Shown: in pieces, positions 32,309 to 44,442 of the stretch
How positions within the stretch are numbered: the first letter of the stretch is position 1
Layout of the letters: every line of letters begins with the position of its first letter
From: Alternaria dauci
Lineage: Eukaryota > Ascomycota > Dothideomycetes > Pleosporales > Pleosporaceae
Direction: 5' to 3'
Assembly (NCBI RefSeq): GCF_042100115.1
Contig: NC_091276.1
Coordinates: 434,001-498,000 of the forward strand
Length of the DNA stretch: 64,000 nucleotides
Notes under the pieces: model-generated
The model's database searches: none
What the model was told of the DNA's origin: nothing
Seen by the model: the letters and a program-made list of their open reading frames with translations, nothing else
Program-made: the position numbers and the translations under genes

Positions 32309-33421
32309 CTAATGCTTCTTGCTCTGAATACCCTTGAGGAAGCCCTTATACGCAGGCTTCTTCTCATAGTTCTCATCCCACAGAAGGGCAGCACCCTCGC
32401 CCTCAAAGACACCAGGAATCCAAGAGTACTTGTCAGAAATACCCCAGACGGTCATACCAATGCATCGCTTGACAGCCAAGCAAGACCTAGCAACGCGCTC
32501 GTAAGCATCAGCCTGGACCTTGAGCTTCTCGGGGGTCGCAGGAGTGTTCATGCGGAGATCGATCTCGGTGTAGACAACGTCAACGCCAAGGTCAGCAGTC
32601 GCGCGAAGAGCAGCTTCGAGAGTCTTCTGGTCGGGAGCGGCGCCAGGAGCAGTGGGCGTGGCCTCGCTGGCAAGATGGGCCTGGTAGCCAACACCGTCGA
32701 TGCGGACGCCGTAGGACTTGATGAGCTTGACGATGCGCTGGGCGCCCTGGGTCTTCTCCGCGTTGTACTCGAGGTTGTAGTCGTTGTAGAAGAGCTCGGC
32801 CTTGCCGCGGTACTTGTTGGCGAAGCGGAAAGCAATGGGGAGGTAGGCCTCGCCGATTGTGTTTAGCCAGACGCTGGAGCGATAGGTGCCGTTCTCGTTC
32901 AGGGCCTCGTTGACTACATCCCAGCGTGTGCAGACGCTCTTGTAGCGGGTCATCACGGTCTTGATGTGGTTCTCCATGATGCTGATGAGGGTCTTGTTGT
33001 CAAATCCGCCCTCGGAAACCCAGCGAGGCAGCTGAGAGTGCCACACCAGGGTGTGGCAATGGACCTGGAGGTTGTGTTCCTTGGCGTAGGCGGCATATCG
33101 ATCAGCATCCTCAAAGGTGAAGTTGTTGCGGGATGGCTCAACAGATTCCCACTTCATCGAGTTCTCGGGGGTGAAGGAGTTGAAGTCGGCCTTGATAATC
33201 TCGCCCTCACGAGTCTCGTTGCGGAGAGTCAGAGCGGTGCCAATGAAGCTTCGTCCTGCCTTCTTCATAGACTTGTAAAGACTGTCGTTGTCCTTGCCAT
33301 GACCGTAGGTACTATCCACATGTTAGCGAGTCGTCGCTACGATTGAAACGTGAGCTGCTCACGGGCTGGCAACGGCAGAGCTGGCAAACGCCAGGCTGGC
33401 GACTATGCTGGAGAAACGCAT
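32309..33421 (-). CDS. Secreted GH10 endo-1,4-beta-xylanase, 353 aa
   Basis: Hydrolyses the xylan backbone of plant cell walls. Exon 1 (33421-33363) encodes the signal peptide MRFSSIVASLAFASSAVAS. A 51-nt intron follows, then exon 2 (33311-32309). GH10 hallmarks are FTPENSMKWESVEP, HTLVWHSQLPRW, WDVVNEAL (acid/base Glu), FYNDYNLE, DGVGYQAHL and VVYTEIDLRM (nucleophile Glu). The end has MTVWGISDKYSWIPG with the conserved Trp residues. No carbohydrate-binding module is attached. The length is normal for a single-domain family member. A TATA-like element lies about 80 bp upstream. The long antisense frame over exon 2 is a codon-bias shadow. Confidence 0.95.
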
Positions 33422-33502
33422 ATCGATTGAGACTTCGAGAGTGTTGACTGTTTCGAAGTTGTCTGGCACGGATGCCTTTGAACAACGGACCGGCCTGGTA
33501 TA

Positions 33503-33510
33503 CTATATAT
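33503..33510 (-). promoter_or_regulatory. TATA-like element of the xylanase gene
   Basis: On the minus strand this reads ATATATAG, about 82 bp before the ATG at 33421, a normal distance for a fungal core promoter. Assigned from sequence and position only. Confidence 0.45.
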
Positions 33511-34349
33511 TCTTCTGCGGTTATTCTAGAACTCTAGCGCATGCATGCTCAATCAATCTATCCGCTCTCGCGGTTCATCTTCACCCCAGTTTTCTTGTTT
33601 AACCGGGCTCGTGGCACATGTGCAAACCTACCCTTCGTTGCTGCAAGTCCGTTGACCTGGCTGCATGGCGCCACCTGCTTGCAGGTCGCGGAGTTTCTCC
33701 AGTCTAATCCACAAATCAACCGGCTTGGACCTCGGGATCATCGGGGCCAGCTCCTGCTTCTGGGGTAGACGTTCTGGGCGCCGCTGTCTATTGCCTAAGC
33801 GAAATGCATATCCGGGGTGAAGGAGCACGTGAGATGCAGGTCCCACTCATGTCGCGAACGTGGGCGCAGGTATAGCTGCGTTGATGGAAGCTAGCCGGGT
33901 AATATGAACACGCGCTCAGCCTCAAGCGTCGACTCCGTCCATCCGAGGACTCGATGGTGTTGATGATGGTGTTGGTGTTAATGGAAGGAGAGAAGGCGAA
34001 AGTGAGGGGAAGCGCCTGGTTACCGGGCCGTTCAGGGTCCACGTCCGCGGTTGACTGATGCGACCCACAACACTGAGAACAGCGATCAATATGCACTACA
34101 ATATAACGCGCATCGTCTCTACGTCCACCTAACAGCTTTTTTATTGCGACAGTTTCTGCCAGTTGTTGGAACCATGTCGGATTCTCTATCCTCAACCTCC
34201 ATTCACCGGCAAATCTCGCAACCCTCAATGAATGACGACGAGAGAAGCCTTGAGATTTAGCCCACCCGTAAAGCCACGATCTATCGTTTCCTATTTTAGC
34301 GTGAGGGACAGCGCGTGGGCGCCCTGGCCCAATGACAAGAGGCTGGACT

Positions 34350-34363
34350 TTAGCCATTTAGCC
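34350..34363 (-). promoter_or_regulatory. Tandem GGCTAA (XlnR-type) sites
   Basis: TTAGCC occurs at 34350-34355 and again at 34358-34363, which is GGCTAA twice on the xylanase coding strand, eight bases apart. GGCTAA/GGCTAG is the known consensus for the xylanase activator XlnR/Xyr1. The pair is about 930 bp upstream of the xylanase ATG, rather far, so its role is uncertain. A single GGCTAG lies at 33891-33896. Confidence 0.3.
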
Positions 34364-36732
34364 GACGCCTCTGAAATTCCTCCCTTTGCGATACTGGGCG
34401 TTTTTGAACTTTCGACACGACACCGATGGAGTTGAACTTGCCACAGCAGATGAATTCGCACAGCAGCCAGGCGCAGAGGGGCTCAGGGAGGTGGCAATCG
34501 GAGGTATGGGGCCGACAACAGGTGCATGACGCAAACTGCGACGCGGCTTATTCATCCCGCCATTAACTAGCCATCCAGCAACTCCGGTAAAACGTTTGCC
34601 CTGCTGTTGACATCGCAATGCCGAGCCAGCAATGTAAGAATCGATGAAGATAGTCCTCGGGAGTTTCTCTAGCGATTGCTAACAGGAGAAGCTGAATCAT
34701 TGATTGTCACCCACCATCACGAGTCCAAATCGCCATCGTTGTTCCAAATTTCTGTTACGGGAAGGGTGGACAACACCCGAACTAGAGTAACACAGAGATT
34801 CTCATCGGATTGCGCATCTGTCTCTGGGCTCGAACGCGATGAAAGTTTTCGAATTTACACAAACACGCATGCTCAACTAGAGAGTCGAAGCCTCGGCCAG
34901 CATTGAACGGACCCACGAAACTCTACTTGTCGACTACTGCTTATTCCCGGAAAATGCAAACCAGACACGCCGTCCCCTGCAATATATAACACCATTTTGG
35001 GTCTTCAAAGTTCGGGTTCACCGTTCCCAACAATTCCGTTCAATCCCCAAAGTATTGAATGCGGAGATTGTGACGGCGGTACTGCTGCAATAATGCTCCG
35101 TGTTTCTCCCTACAAGATGTATCATGCGGCGCATGGCAGAGTTGACCGCCCCTAGCATCCTAACAAGTGCGGCTCGAAACTCCGCAGTACCTTGTAAACG
35201 AACGACGTTGCCTCGGCCACCCGTAGAAACACCATGTCATCAACGACTAGATTCTACCGCTATGGATATCGCCGCAAACAAGCCATGACCCGGAATGATA
35301 TCGTGCGTCTAAATCCCCCGGTGTTGTAGATCCGTCATCACGTTCAGGCATCTCGGTACTTGACGACTCCGCTCATTTGGATGGTTGATGAGGGACGCCT
35401 AATTTCCTGTGGCAAGATCATGGCTTGTGGCATGTCGAGCCCAACACGAGACGTGAAGGGAGCCTGTAACACTTGCGCATCGCCGACTATCGCCGAATGT
35501 GCTACACTGGAATCCAAGGGCCCAGGGTGGAGTGTTTGTACTTGCTGTCGATGAGACGATTAGGAGCTAGGCCAAATCATAGTAAGCAAAGGTGTGTGGT
35601 GAGAGAGCAGGCTAACCTTGCTGGATGCTCACACACCTAGGTACCAGCAACAAACAAAGAAAGTCCATGTGTCCAGTCTACAGTTGTACCTCGGCTCTCA
35701 CGCTCATCATTCGAGCGACTTACTCAGTTGTCAGGCCGCCATGCGTGGGAAATATTCATAGACCGCTACCAGTCGATCAACTCAAGTGACAAAATTTTGC
35801 AGTGCAGTGTAATGCGACGCGATTGTTTCTTCACGCGTCGGACCCCCCAGCCATCCAATAGCAGAATATACTCCTCAAATGATTCGCGACCAGGGTACCC
35901 ACCTTCGGTATCAGCGAGGAGATCTTGCGCGGCTCAAACGAAAAGACCAGAAGCGGCCATTCTGGGCACGTACTCCAATTTTTGAGGTTGGGCATACAAC
36001 GATCAACCGAGTTATCAAAGAAGCGAGCGAGATCAGCGAAAGGGTTGCAGACGCGATACTTTTCCCCGAATGACGCTAATTCGTCATCGCGCGTTGATTG
36101 GCTCGATGTGCGGGACACCATGTGGCTGAACAACGTTCCGACGTCGACGGGCCGAATTTGGCATTTTTGCACCCCCGCAAAAGGCCCGTCCTGTCAGGGG
36201 AGTTGCGACATACTTTCCTCTCATTTCAGGGAATGTTGCAGTTCGAGTCGCGGGTGTCAGCAAATCAAGGCCGCGCCTGGAGCTGAGCTGTGACGTCACC
36301 ATCTCTTGGAGAGCATCCAGAAAGCGCACAGGCCGCTAATCGCGATGACGGAACCCCGGATGCTCTGGATGTGGACTTGAGAAAGACAGAGAGAGACAAC
36401 CGTGTTGTATAGGGAGGTGGGGTTGTGGTTATCATCCAGGTCCAGCCTGAGACTCTAGGTACCGAAAAATCCTGAGTAGAGCAATCCAATAGGATTTGTT
36501 CCCTCGCCCGAATTCGCAGTCGCTATCAAAGCCCGATCTCAGAGCCCAGGTAACCATGCCCAAGGCCCCATAACCCCAAGATTAGCAAGATCACCATCCC
36601 CTGGTTCATGCAACCCTGTAAATCCATATCAAGGACAGTCATGACTGACCCCGAGGATGCCTGTGCGAGGCTGACGCTGCTACACAAACACAACACCAGA
36701 CGTTGCTTTTTCGGCGGCCACTCTTCGTCGCG

Positions 36733-38501
36733 ATGGCTTGCGCAAACGGTTCCACGCCATTGCTCTTGCCTTGGGCGAACAACTCGGTCTCAGCAGATGG
36801 CACCGTACTCTCTAGGGGTATCTCATTCTCGATTGGCACACCTCCGCAGCCGTTTTCCTTGACGCCGTCGACGCTCTCCGACAACATCTTCGTCAACAAT
36901 GCAGCAGAATGCACAGCAGCTACGAACACGAGCTGCATCGGTCAGCTGGGTGGTATTTACGACAGCGCAGCTTCGACTACGTTCGCAGAGGTCAACTACG
37001 CGGTATGGAGAGGGAGTAGGGAGTCTGTGGAGCTAGTATCCGCGAGCTCTTACATCTTCTTCGACGATGCCGCAGCGTTTGGTCTCACGCCCGATGCGAA
37101 TAAATTCACCACATTTCCTATGTATACCAATGGGTCTACCGATAGTAAGTTTACCAGAGCGATCGGCATTCACAACACTAACACGTCATAGCCAACGCGG
37201 ATCCTTTCATGAGGAATGAACCCGATTACCGCGCGACTCTGCCCTTGGGACTGAACTCTAGCTTTCTCAACTTTCTCGTCGATTCAGGTCAAGCTTCTTC
37301 TCGGACGTTCGGACTATGGGCTGGATCGGAATCTGAAGATGCACCTCAAGATGGTCTGATCGTAGTCGGTGGCTACGACGAAAGCCGCCTGGAGAGTGCT
37401 GCAACCACATTTCCTATGTTCTCTGACTGTCCAACATGCGCGATCCTGACAGCCATCACGTACGATGCCGGTGGTACGAGCACTACGCTGTTCGCATCCG
37501 AGACTGATACCCTCGTTGTGCATCTGGATCCTTTCTCTTCGGACATAAGACTTCCGGCCGCGATGCTGGATGCTCTCGCCGCTGCAGAAACTACTGCCGT
37601 CTGGAACGAGACTTCGCGTCATTTCGAGCTTCCTACGGATCCAGCTCCGACGGGTACCATAACCGTTACGCTATCTGACATGGGTACTCCCGGTGGTGAC
37701 GCATCGAAGCCTTCGGTTGCCACCTACAAGTCCGTCATACCAGCGACCGAGCTCTACAGCCGACCGCGGGCATACAATGCTGCGGGAGTGTATGAAGTGG
37801 ATAATGCGACAGTTTTCAACATGGCGGTGACTAACCAAACTGGTCCTGCGGGCGGAGTGACTATCGGCACTCTAGGTCTCCCTTTCTTCACGCAAAACTA
37901 CCTCATCGTCGACCCCGATGCGCAAAACTTCCAGCTCGCGCCTGCAGTCGTTGCGCCGGCCGATCCTACAGGAGCAGATGCGAAGGTAAAGCAAGTATGT
38001 CGCGTCTTACCCGGTGCGAAAGCAAAGTCGCAGGTCGCCGCTATAGCTGGAGGCGTCGTCGGTGCCGTGGTCGGTACACTTCTCATCGTCGGCCTAGTCT
38101 TGTGGTGGCGCAAGCGCAGGAACAATGGCGCCAATCAACGCCATTCTCGCGGCGAAAGCGATGCACCAACCGCTACGTCCCAGAACCCAATCGTTCGCCG
38201 TATGCCTGACCACGAGTCCTTGGATAGCAGCTCTCTCGAATTGCCACGTCAGGCTCCTCCTGCTGCCGGAATGGTATTAAGCGACGGCACTGTATTCCCA
38301 TCCCCAATCTCTGGTCGTTCAAAGAGTACCCGCAGCGGCAAAAACGAAGATCCCCGGAGAGGCTTGGTCCATGATACTTTCAAAAAGGTGGATGAAGAAA
38401 ATGACGGGAGACTGTTGGATGAAAGACCTATGGGATTGAGCGAGACGATCCATTCGCGTGGAACACTACCTAGGATGGCCGCGGAGCACACAGTCGAATG
38501 A
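36733..38501 (+). CDS. Membrane-anchored aspartic-protease-like protein lacking DTG motifs, 573 aa
   Basis: Exons are 36733-37144 and 37192-38501 (47-nt intron, GTAAGT, CACTAACAC, TAG). The layout is that of pepsin-fold (A1) proteins: an N-lobe with GISFSIGTPPQPFSL, a C-lobe with GLWAGSES, DGLIVVGGYDESRL, and GTLGLPFFTQNYLIVD. However, the position after GTPPQ that should carry DTGS reads LTPSTLSDN, and the second site reads LDPFSSDIRLP in place of DTG/DSG. A transmembrane helix is at about residues 419-441 (VAAIAGGVVGAVVGTLLIVGL, followed by WWRKRR), then a 130-residue disordered cytosolic tail. It is probably a non-catalytic surface receptor or sensor. The modelled ATG lacks a signal peptide, so an upstream exon with one is likely missing from the model. 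Confidence 0.7.
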
Positions 38502-40034
38502 TGGCATTGCTGTTCTTTTAGTTATCGTTGCGCATAGCGTGGAGACTTGCCGGATTCCCTTTCTGTCCTTACGACATTGTAATACCCGACTGCGGAAGAA
38601 TGAAGAGAAATATCATGTGCGCGAGCACTTTGAATGTACTTTACCTTCACCTGAAGCTGGCTTCTAGCTATAATAAAAACACTGCGTCTTGCCATCGCTA
38701 TGAGCGCTGGGACGCTCACGCGAAGGAATTTATGCGCCATAAAGATCTGTTGAGAAGTGGTGATGCGGCGATGGGTTGCTTGACAAATCGTGACACGCCT
38801 TCTAAGGAAAATCGGTCGCCTTCTCGCGTGCGCGCGTACTACATTCTCCGATCTCACAACAGGGCTAGTCAATTTGTTTGATCGTTCCCAGAAAGTGAGA
38901 CTCTAGAGGCTTCAGTCTCTCCTTTCGGCGGAGAGGCCCGCCCCATTTTCGGCACGGCGCCTTACCCGTTGAGACATGCACTACGCGAAAGCAGTTTAGC
39001 GCTTCCCCACCGATTTTGGGGGCGCCGCTGTCTCCTCCCAACCTCTTGGATGACGCGACATGGACTGAACACATTCGGCCTCAACTTCATCGATACGGAA
39101 GATCAATATCTGATGGCTTGTGTGCGCTCGGCCCTGGAGAGGCTATCTTCCTCATGGCATCGCGTGGTCAAATCAACGACGAATCTGCAAATCTTGTCAA
39201 CCTCGGCAGTACTCTCCAGCAGGACACAATGCACGACCAATCCGTACTCAACTCACTATAACCATTCGCGCGGCTTCTATTACGTGCGGAGATCTATTCC
39301 ACTGGGCTACTACAGCAAGGATGGGCGGGATACAAAAAGTGGTTGTGCAACGGCATGCACAACCGGGTTCACTTCGGCAGTACGGATTCAGAACAGCGCG
39401 TACGGAGATTGCCATGGTCATCGCCCGCATCAAGATTCAGTTTCACCATAACGCCCTCCCGCTGGTCATACCGCTTCGTAAAGGTGCATCGCTCGCGTGA
39501 ATCACTTGCCCGCTGTCGGTACGTATCAGTGCAAGCTAGCATAATTTGAACATTGCCTCGTTGTCCACACTGGATCTGACGTTCATCAGAAGTCGACGAC
39601 CTCGGAAGCACCGTCAGGGAGCGAACGGATATCAATCTGGACTGGAAAGGTGGACTTCAAACCAAATACACAGCGAGACATCTATACAACTTTGCGCGGG
39701 TCACGGAGGCAACGCAGAAATAGAGTGTTGGTACCGACATGGTTAGGCCGCCATGGAGCTCATGGCACGTTCTCCTCAGCTGGTGACTACCGCACCTCTG
39801 CGAGGCTAGATGAAACGCAGAGACAGCTCTGCTTAGGGTGATCCGACCGCCGTTGATTACACACCTGCAACGCGCCACATGACTTGTATATCTATCGGGT
39901 CTTGGACTGACTCGATGCTGGAATGTTCTCACTCAGCGGCCGCATGTCACCATAACGCCACTCGAAGGCCGAGTGAATTGCTTCTTGATTTGAACATCAG
40001 CCTCTTGCGACATCAACTATATGCTCAAGCCCAG
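38502..40034. other. Intergenic, possibly decayed coding sequence
   Basis: About 1.5 kb between the aspartic-protease-like gene and the 3' end of the P450. Short overlapping frames on the plus strand (38969-39500) have some protein-like stretches but no recognisable family and frequent stops, which would fit an old, decayed gene. No repeat or RNA gene is seen. Confidence 0.4.
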
Positions 40035-41850
40035 CTACTCGCCTCTGAATCTCCTCCCAACCCTTACCAACTCTTTCTCGAACAACGAAGAAGCATCTTC
40101 AAGGTGTACAGTGGAACCTTTTTCCCGGCTCGCTGCTTCAATGACCTCCTTCGCTCTTTCGCTTCTGGCAATCACATTGCAACCAAACTCAGCCGGCCCT
40201 AAGATGGGAATGCCACCAGCTAGTAGATATGGTCAGTCGAGTTCTATCCTGTTCATGCTGAGATTCCAATTGTAACTTACCGATTCCGTCACCAGGCGGC
40301 GGATTTTGACCAAGTTCTATATTGAATGCCCAAAGAAGACGACTTATGGCGATGTAGAGACTAGCATCCGCAACATACTTTGCCGGGCATTCTCTTCTAC
40401 CGGTGCCAAAAGCATAGTGAACAGGTACGTAGGCACCATTGGCCATTCTTCTCGCATCAGACTCCGGAAGATAACGCTCAGGGATGAACTTTTAGTGCTG
40501 GGGAAGATACTGTTCACTGTGATGCACCGCATAGGTATTGTAGAGTACTGTCGTGTTGGCTGCAATGGATGATCCTCGGCATGTGTCATCGTTACTCGTA
40601 GCGCGATAGAAGCCTAGAGGTGTCGTAGATGCCCACCGGTGGAGTTCTGTAATGACGGCTTTGATGTATGGTAAGTTTGGTCGATCGTTCCAATCGGGCA
40701 AACGATCCTGACCCACTACCTGGTCCAGCTCCGCCTGAGCATGCTTGATGAATTCGGGATACAACAAAGCAGCCTTGAAAAAGAACCGGAGGGTTGTTGC
40801 CGTAGTCTCCTGACCAGCTGAAAGGATATCCGAGAACAATACTCTCCTTTCCGCTTCAGAGAAGGAATCAGCACTAGGGCTTTGGAGGAAGCTCTTTACG
40901 AAACAGTCTGGCGCGTCTCCCTCCATGACTCTCTTAGCCACGGGATCGTAAAGCACAGACCAAAACTCAATGAGACCCTCGTAAACCCTCTGCGCTTTAG
41001 ACCTCCATGGTGCTAGGGAGTTGGGCAGCACGTCGAGAATAGGAAGCCAATCCACGAACCATGCTCCTGGCCTCGTATCTAATATGGTGAGTCAGCCAAA
41101 GCATGGAAATCGTTTCACTCGACTTACTAGCAAACATTCTGCGCGTAGCGATGTCGACCTCATGAGGAATTGGACTTTCGGGATCTGCAAGGCGTGCACC
41201 AACTCTAACCCTCAATCAGCATCCATACGTAAAAGTCCAGTGAAGGTTACGCACAAGAGGCTCAAGGTTATGCTAGTTGCATAGCGTTGTAATTCCTTGT
41301 AGAACCCATTGGGGGTTTTCACAAGATACTTCAGGGTTTGTATGCTTTGGTAGTCTTGATACGGCATGAACGATTTGAGACTCTGTACGCCCAGAAGGGT
41401 GTGTGCCATCTTGCGATGTTTCTGCAGTTCGTGTCAATACTGTCCTACATGTAGTCTGGCTATGGTTGCGGCAGGACGTACTCTGAAGAGATTGCCATAC
41501 TGCATCTGAACCAGCCGGTCTTGCGATACGATCTTGCCTTGCGATGAAGTGGAAGGGCGCGAGCTATAATTCTGTCCCCTCTTGACGATCAGATCCTCGA
41601 TAGTAGCCGGACTGCTCAGAACAATGACTTTGGATCTGCCCATGTTGAAGGAGAAGAAGTCGCCGTAGACAGGGACATATCGAAGGAGCTGCTGATGTAG
41701 CAGAAGCTTCTTGTCTGGCAAAACTCCGATGAGAGGTAATCCCGCAGGGCCGTTAGGAAGGTTCTGACGTTTCGAATGCTTCGCCGCATAGAGAACGATG
41801 GCTACGACAGTAGCGGCCAAAAGCCAAGGAAGACTTATCAATGCTACCAT
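40035..41850 (-). pseudogene. Cytochrome P450 with one in-frame stop
   Basis: Five exons: 41850-41482, 41421-41255, 41204-41128, 41078-40281 and 40219-40035. All four introns have GT-AG ends and consistent phases, giving 532 codons. The start MVALISLPWLLAATVVAIVLY is a membrane anchor, followed by the proline-rich hinge LPNGPAGLPLIG. The I-helix AGQETTATTLRFF, the ExxR motif ELHR, a PERY segment and the heme loop FGTGRRECPA (Cys ligand) are all present. The frame is closed once, by TAA at 40492-40494, between ExxR and the PERY segment. No intron over about 22 nt can remove it, so the product would lack the heme Cys. CAA to TAA would explain it. The family resembles fungal biosynthetic P450s of the CYP64/CYP65 kind (tentative). 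It is the first member of the oxidative cluster. Confidence 0.8.
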
Positions 41851-43089
41851 CCTAAATACGACCTCGGAAGTTGACGCACAATGGCAAATAAGACTGATCA
41901 AAGCCAAGAGAATGAAATTCAGTTCGAATGTAGGTTGCACATTCAATGGTGTCAAATCCAGATATGTAACAATACCGCAGAACACGTGCAGAAAGATTAC
42001 TCATGCAGAGAGGGCGTGGTTGGACCGATACGGCATATCCGGTGGATCATGGCACGTTCCCCGTCACAACGTAATTTGCCGTTCCGGACTACGTTCCACG
42101 GCCTCCGATCGCGAACGCCGGGCTCCTGTACCCCGCATCCTAGCGAAGTCCTTTCTCCTGATTTTCAACAGGCCCACTAATGAAGTAACGTTCTGTTTTC
42201 CGGAGAGCACTAGCTGAAACAAGAGATTATGTTATGGAAGCTCATGGTTGGTTCACATCGGGCCGGGAGAGAACTCACCGTCCCCACCCGTTCCCAGAGA
42301 CGGGGCGCGGGCAATCATACGATGGTAAAGACCAACAACAATGGTCCTGACACAGCGCAGGCGCTACTAATTGAGGATTCATCGCGTCTAATGTTTCAAG
42401 GACACAGTAAGATCGTGCAGTCACTATAGATAACCCTTATACAAAGTGTTGGCCTATAGTCTGCACATTCTTTTGATGAGGTGCTTGCTTGTAACTTGCA
42501 TTGCAGATATCAGACATGGTTCTATTATTGGAAGTCCTATGACCCCATGGTGGAGTAGCTCTACTACTCATAATGATTCCGTTTGGGCATGGCACGTGGG
42601 CGTGTTTCTGAAATTACACATCCATGTTGAGCAGCAATTACTAGCCTTTACTGTGCTGATTTGGCTGTGTTCAACAAAGGTTTCCGACATGAGGACTTGG
42701 TAGAAACAGTCTTCTATGTAGTACGGAGATGCCTAAGCAACGAAGTCTACCGGGTGAAAGCACACATGCATAGTAGTGGCTGAGCACTGAGCCACCCGCG
42801 ACTGCGATCCCTACGAAATGCGGCTCATTACATTTACGCAAGGCTAGGCCTCTTCGACTTCGGTGTAACATACTGAGAAACGTCTACGAACCTTGGAATG
42901 CTTGGAAATGACGTTACGGAACTGCTTGAAGTGAGGATGCGAAATAAGTCACGACGGATAAGACAAACCGCGATGACTGTATCGATTTCAATATGCGCTG
43001 AATTAGGGCTTTGTCTTGTGAGCACTAGTCTAAAAACCCATTTGTACACATTGATGGTCTATCTGGAGAAGATTTGCAAACGTGCAAGC
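41851..43089. other. Intergenic between P450 and FAA-family gene
   Basis: About 1.24 kb. It carries the P450 promoter and the 3' region of the FAA-family gene. Open frames on either strand are short and unconvincing. Confidence 0.45.
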
Positions 43090-44034
43090 CTACTCGAATT
43101 GTATACTATTTGCAATCGATCCTAGCCCGTCCAATTCCACCTCAACGACATCTCCATGGCGCAAAAACTTGTTTTTGAAGAACCCAACTCCTGAAGGAGT
43201 GCCAGTCATGATGACAGTCCCTTTCCTCAGCGTTGTTCCTCTTGATAGGTGTTGGATTATCTGCCGGACAGACCAGATCATGTCGTTTGTGCCGGTCTCC
43301 TGCACAACCTCCCCGTTGACCTTCGTCTTGTATGACAAAGCTTGCGGGTCCTTTACAACGCTGGAAGACCAGATAGCCGGGCCCAACGGAGCGAATCGAT
43401 CGAACGACTTTGCATAGCAGAATTGCCCACCAGAGACTTCCGGAAGTTGGTAATGTCTCGCTGATACATCGTTGCCGATACTGTAGCCAAGGACGTAATT
43501 CAGAGCATCTGCTTCAGAGACGTTCTTAGCGTCCTGACCAATGATCACACATAATTCTCCTTCATAGTCCAGCTTTTCCTGAGAGTCCGCATGAACTGGG
43601 ATGGTATCGAACGGTCCGGCGAGAGCATCACTCGGTTTGGTGAAGATGACCGGGTATTTTGGGACGGTAAGCTAGGAGACGCATCAGCAATAGCTCAATC
43701 ACTCAACGTAGTGATGCTTACGTTGGCCTCGGTGGCATGCTTGCGATAATTGAGACCGACGCACTGGATAATTGGAGTCCACTCCAATGGGCGAAGTAAC
43801 TGTAAACTGGTGTTGGGTAAGTCCCGGTTAAATTTTAGAGTCAATGCCTACGTTTTCGACGACATCCTCCTGGCCGACTTGCTTGAAAGAACCAGCAGCG
43901 GTCTTTTCCAGCCGTGCGACTCGGTATTTTCCAGTGCTGCTGTCTAGCAAGTCTCCATAATAGATCTGCGAGCCTTGCTCGTAACGAACCAATTTGGTGA
44001 AAGTGGCTGCAATGTCCATGTCGAAGTTTTGCAT
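43090..44034 (-). CDS. Fumarylacetoacetate hydrolase-family enzyme, 280 aa
   Basis: Exons are 44034-43852, 43799-43722 and 43671-43090. Both introns (52 and 50 nt) are phase 0, and the frame is intact. The FAA-hydrolase fold signatures are CVGLNYRKHATEA, KLDYEGELCVIIG (metal-binding Glu pair), GYSIGNDVSAR, FDRFAPLGPAI, and TGTPSGVGFF near the end. The family includes fumarylacetoacetate hydrolases, 2-hydroxypentadienoate hydratases and oxopentene-tricarboxylate decarboxylases, which act on products of aromatic ring cleavage. The neighbouring hydroxylase and extradiol dioxygenase make a role in processing a ring-cleavage product likely. The precise reaction cannot be told from sequence. Expected in the cytosol. 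Confidence 0.88.
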
Positions 44035-44442
44035 ATCCTGAATCTGAGGTCACTGATGGGAGCTTTGTAAATGGCAAGCTTTCCTAATGGCAAGCTTTCC
44101 TAATGAGTTCTACCTTTATGCGTTGTTAGAGTTACGAAATCACGATTTCTTACGGACGCTAAACCCGCACGATTCTCCGTCCCCTGCACTTCCGGCCTCC
44201 GGCGGTCTTTGACACTGGGCAACCCGGCTTATGTCCGCCCTCTCCCCCAAGCTTCCGGGTTCCGGTTGTTCCCGCACTCTTGGCCGGATCCTGTTCTTGA
44301 GACAGTCATTGAGGCTTCCACGAAAGAATAAGGACATCATTCAGACTCAGGCACGTGCCAATTGGGCATTTGACGTTGAACAAACTCCGCTACCAGCCTA
44401 CATTGATGGACTATGTTTTCGCAAGATGTCTATAGTACTATG
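44035..44442. other. Intergenic between FAA-family and FAD hydroxylase genes
   Basis: About 400 bp upstream of the FAA-family gene and 3' of the FAD hydroxylase, both on the minus strand. It contains a 16-bp tandem duplication at 44071-44102. Confidence 0.5.
44071..44102. repeat. 16-bp tandem duplication
   Basis: The 16-base unit ATGGCAAGCTTTCCTA is present twice in immediate succession, 40-70 bp before the FAA-family start codon at 44034. Confidence 0.9.

Larger units (their letters stand above)
33422..36732. other. Long intergenic region, no confident gene
   Basis: About 3.3 kb. Open frames (for example 33788-34357 minus and 35925-36293 plus) overlap one another on both strands and show no family motif or splice structure. 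The left end holds the xylanase promoter, with two possible XlnR-type sites at 34350-34363 and one at 33891-33896. The right end leads into the aspartic-protease-like gene. Local GC content is ordinary, unlike the AT-rich transposon block. Confidence 0.45.

Noticed and set aside
32303..32866. 187-codon open frame antisense to the xylanase
   Set aside because: Shadow of the GC-rich xylanase codons; the sense frame has all GH10 motifs.
33788..34357. 189-codon minus-strand frame
   Set aside because: No motif, irregular composition, and it overlaps likely xylanase promoter sequence.
40470..40500. A tiny intron removing the P450 stop
   Set aside because: The only local GT-AG pair is about 22 nt, too short for a spliceosomal intron in fungi.
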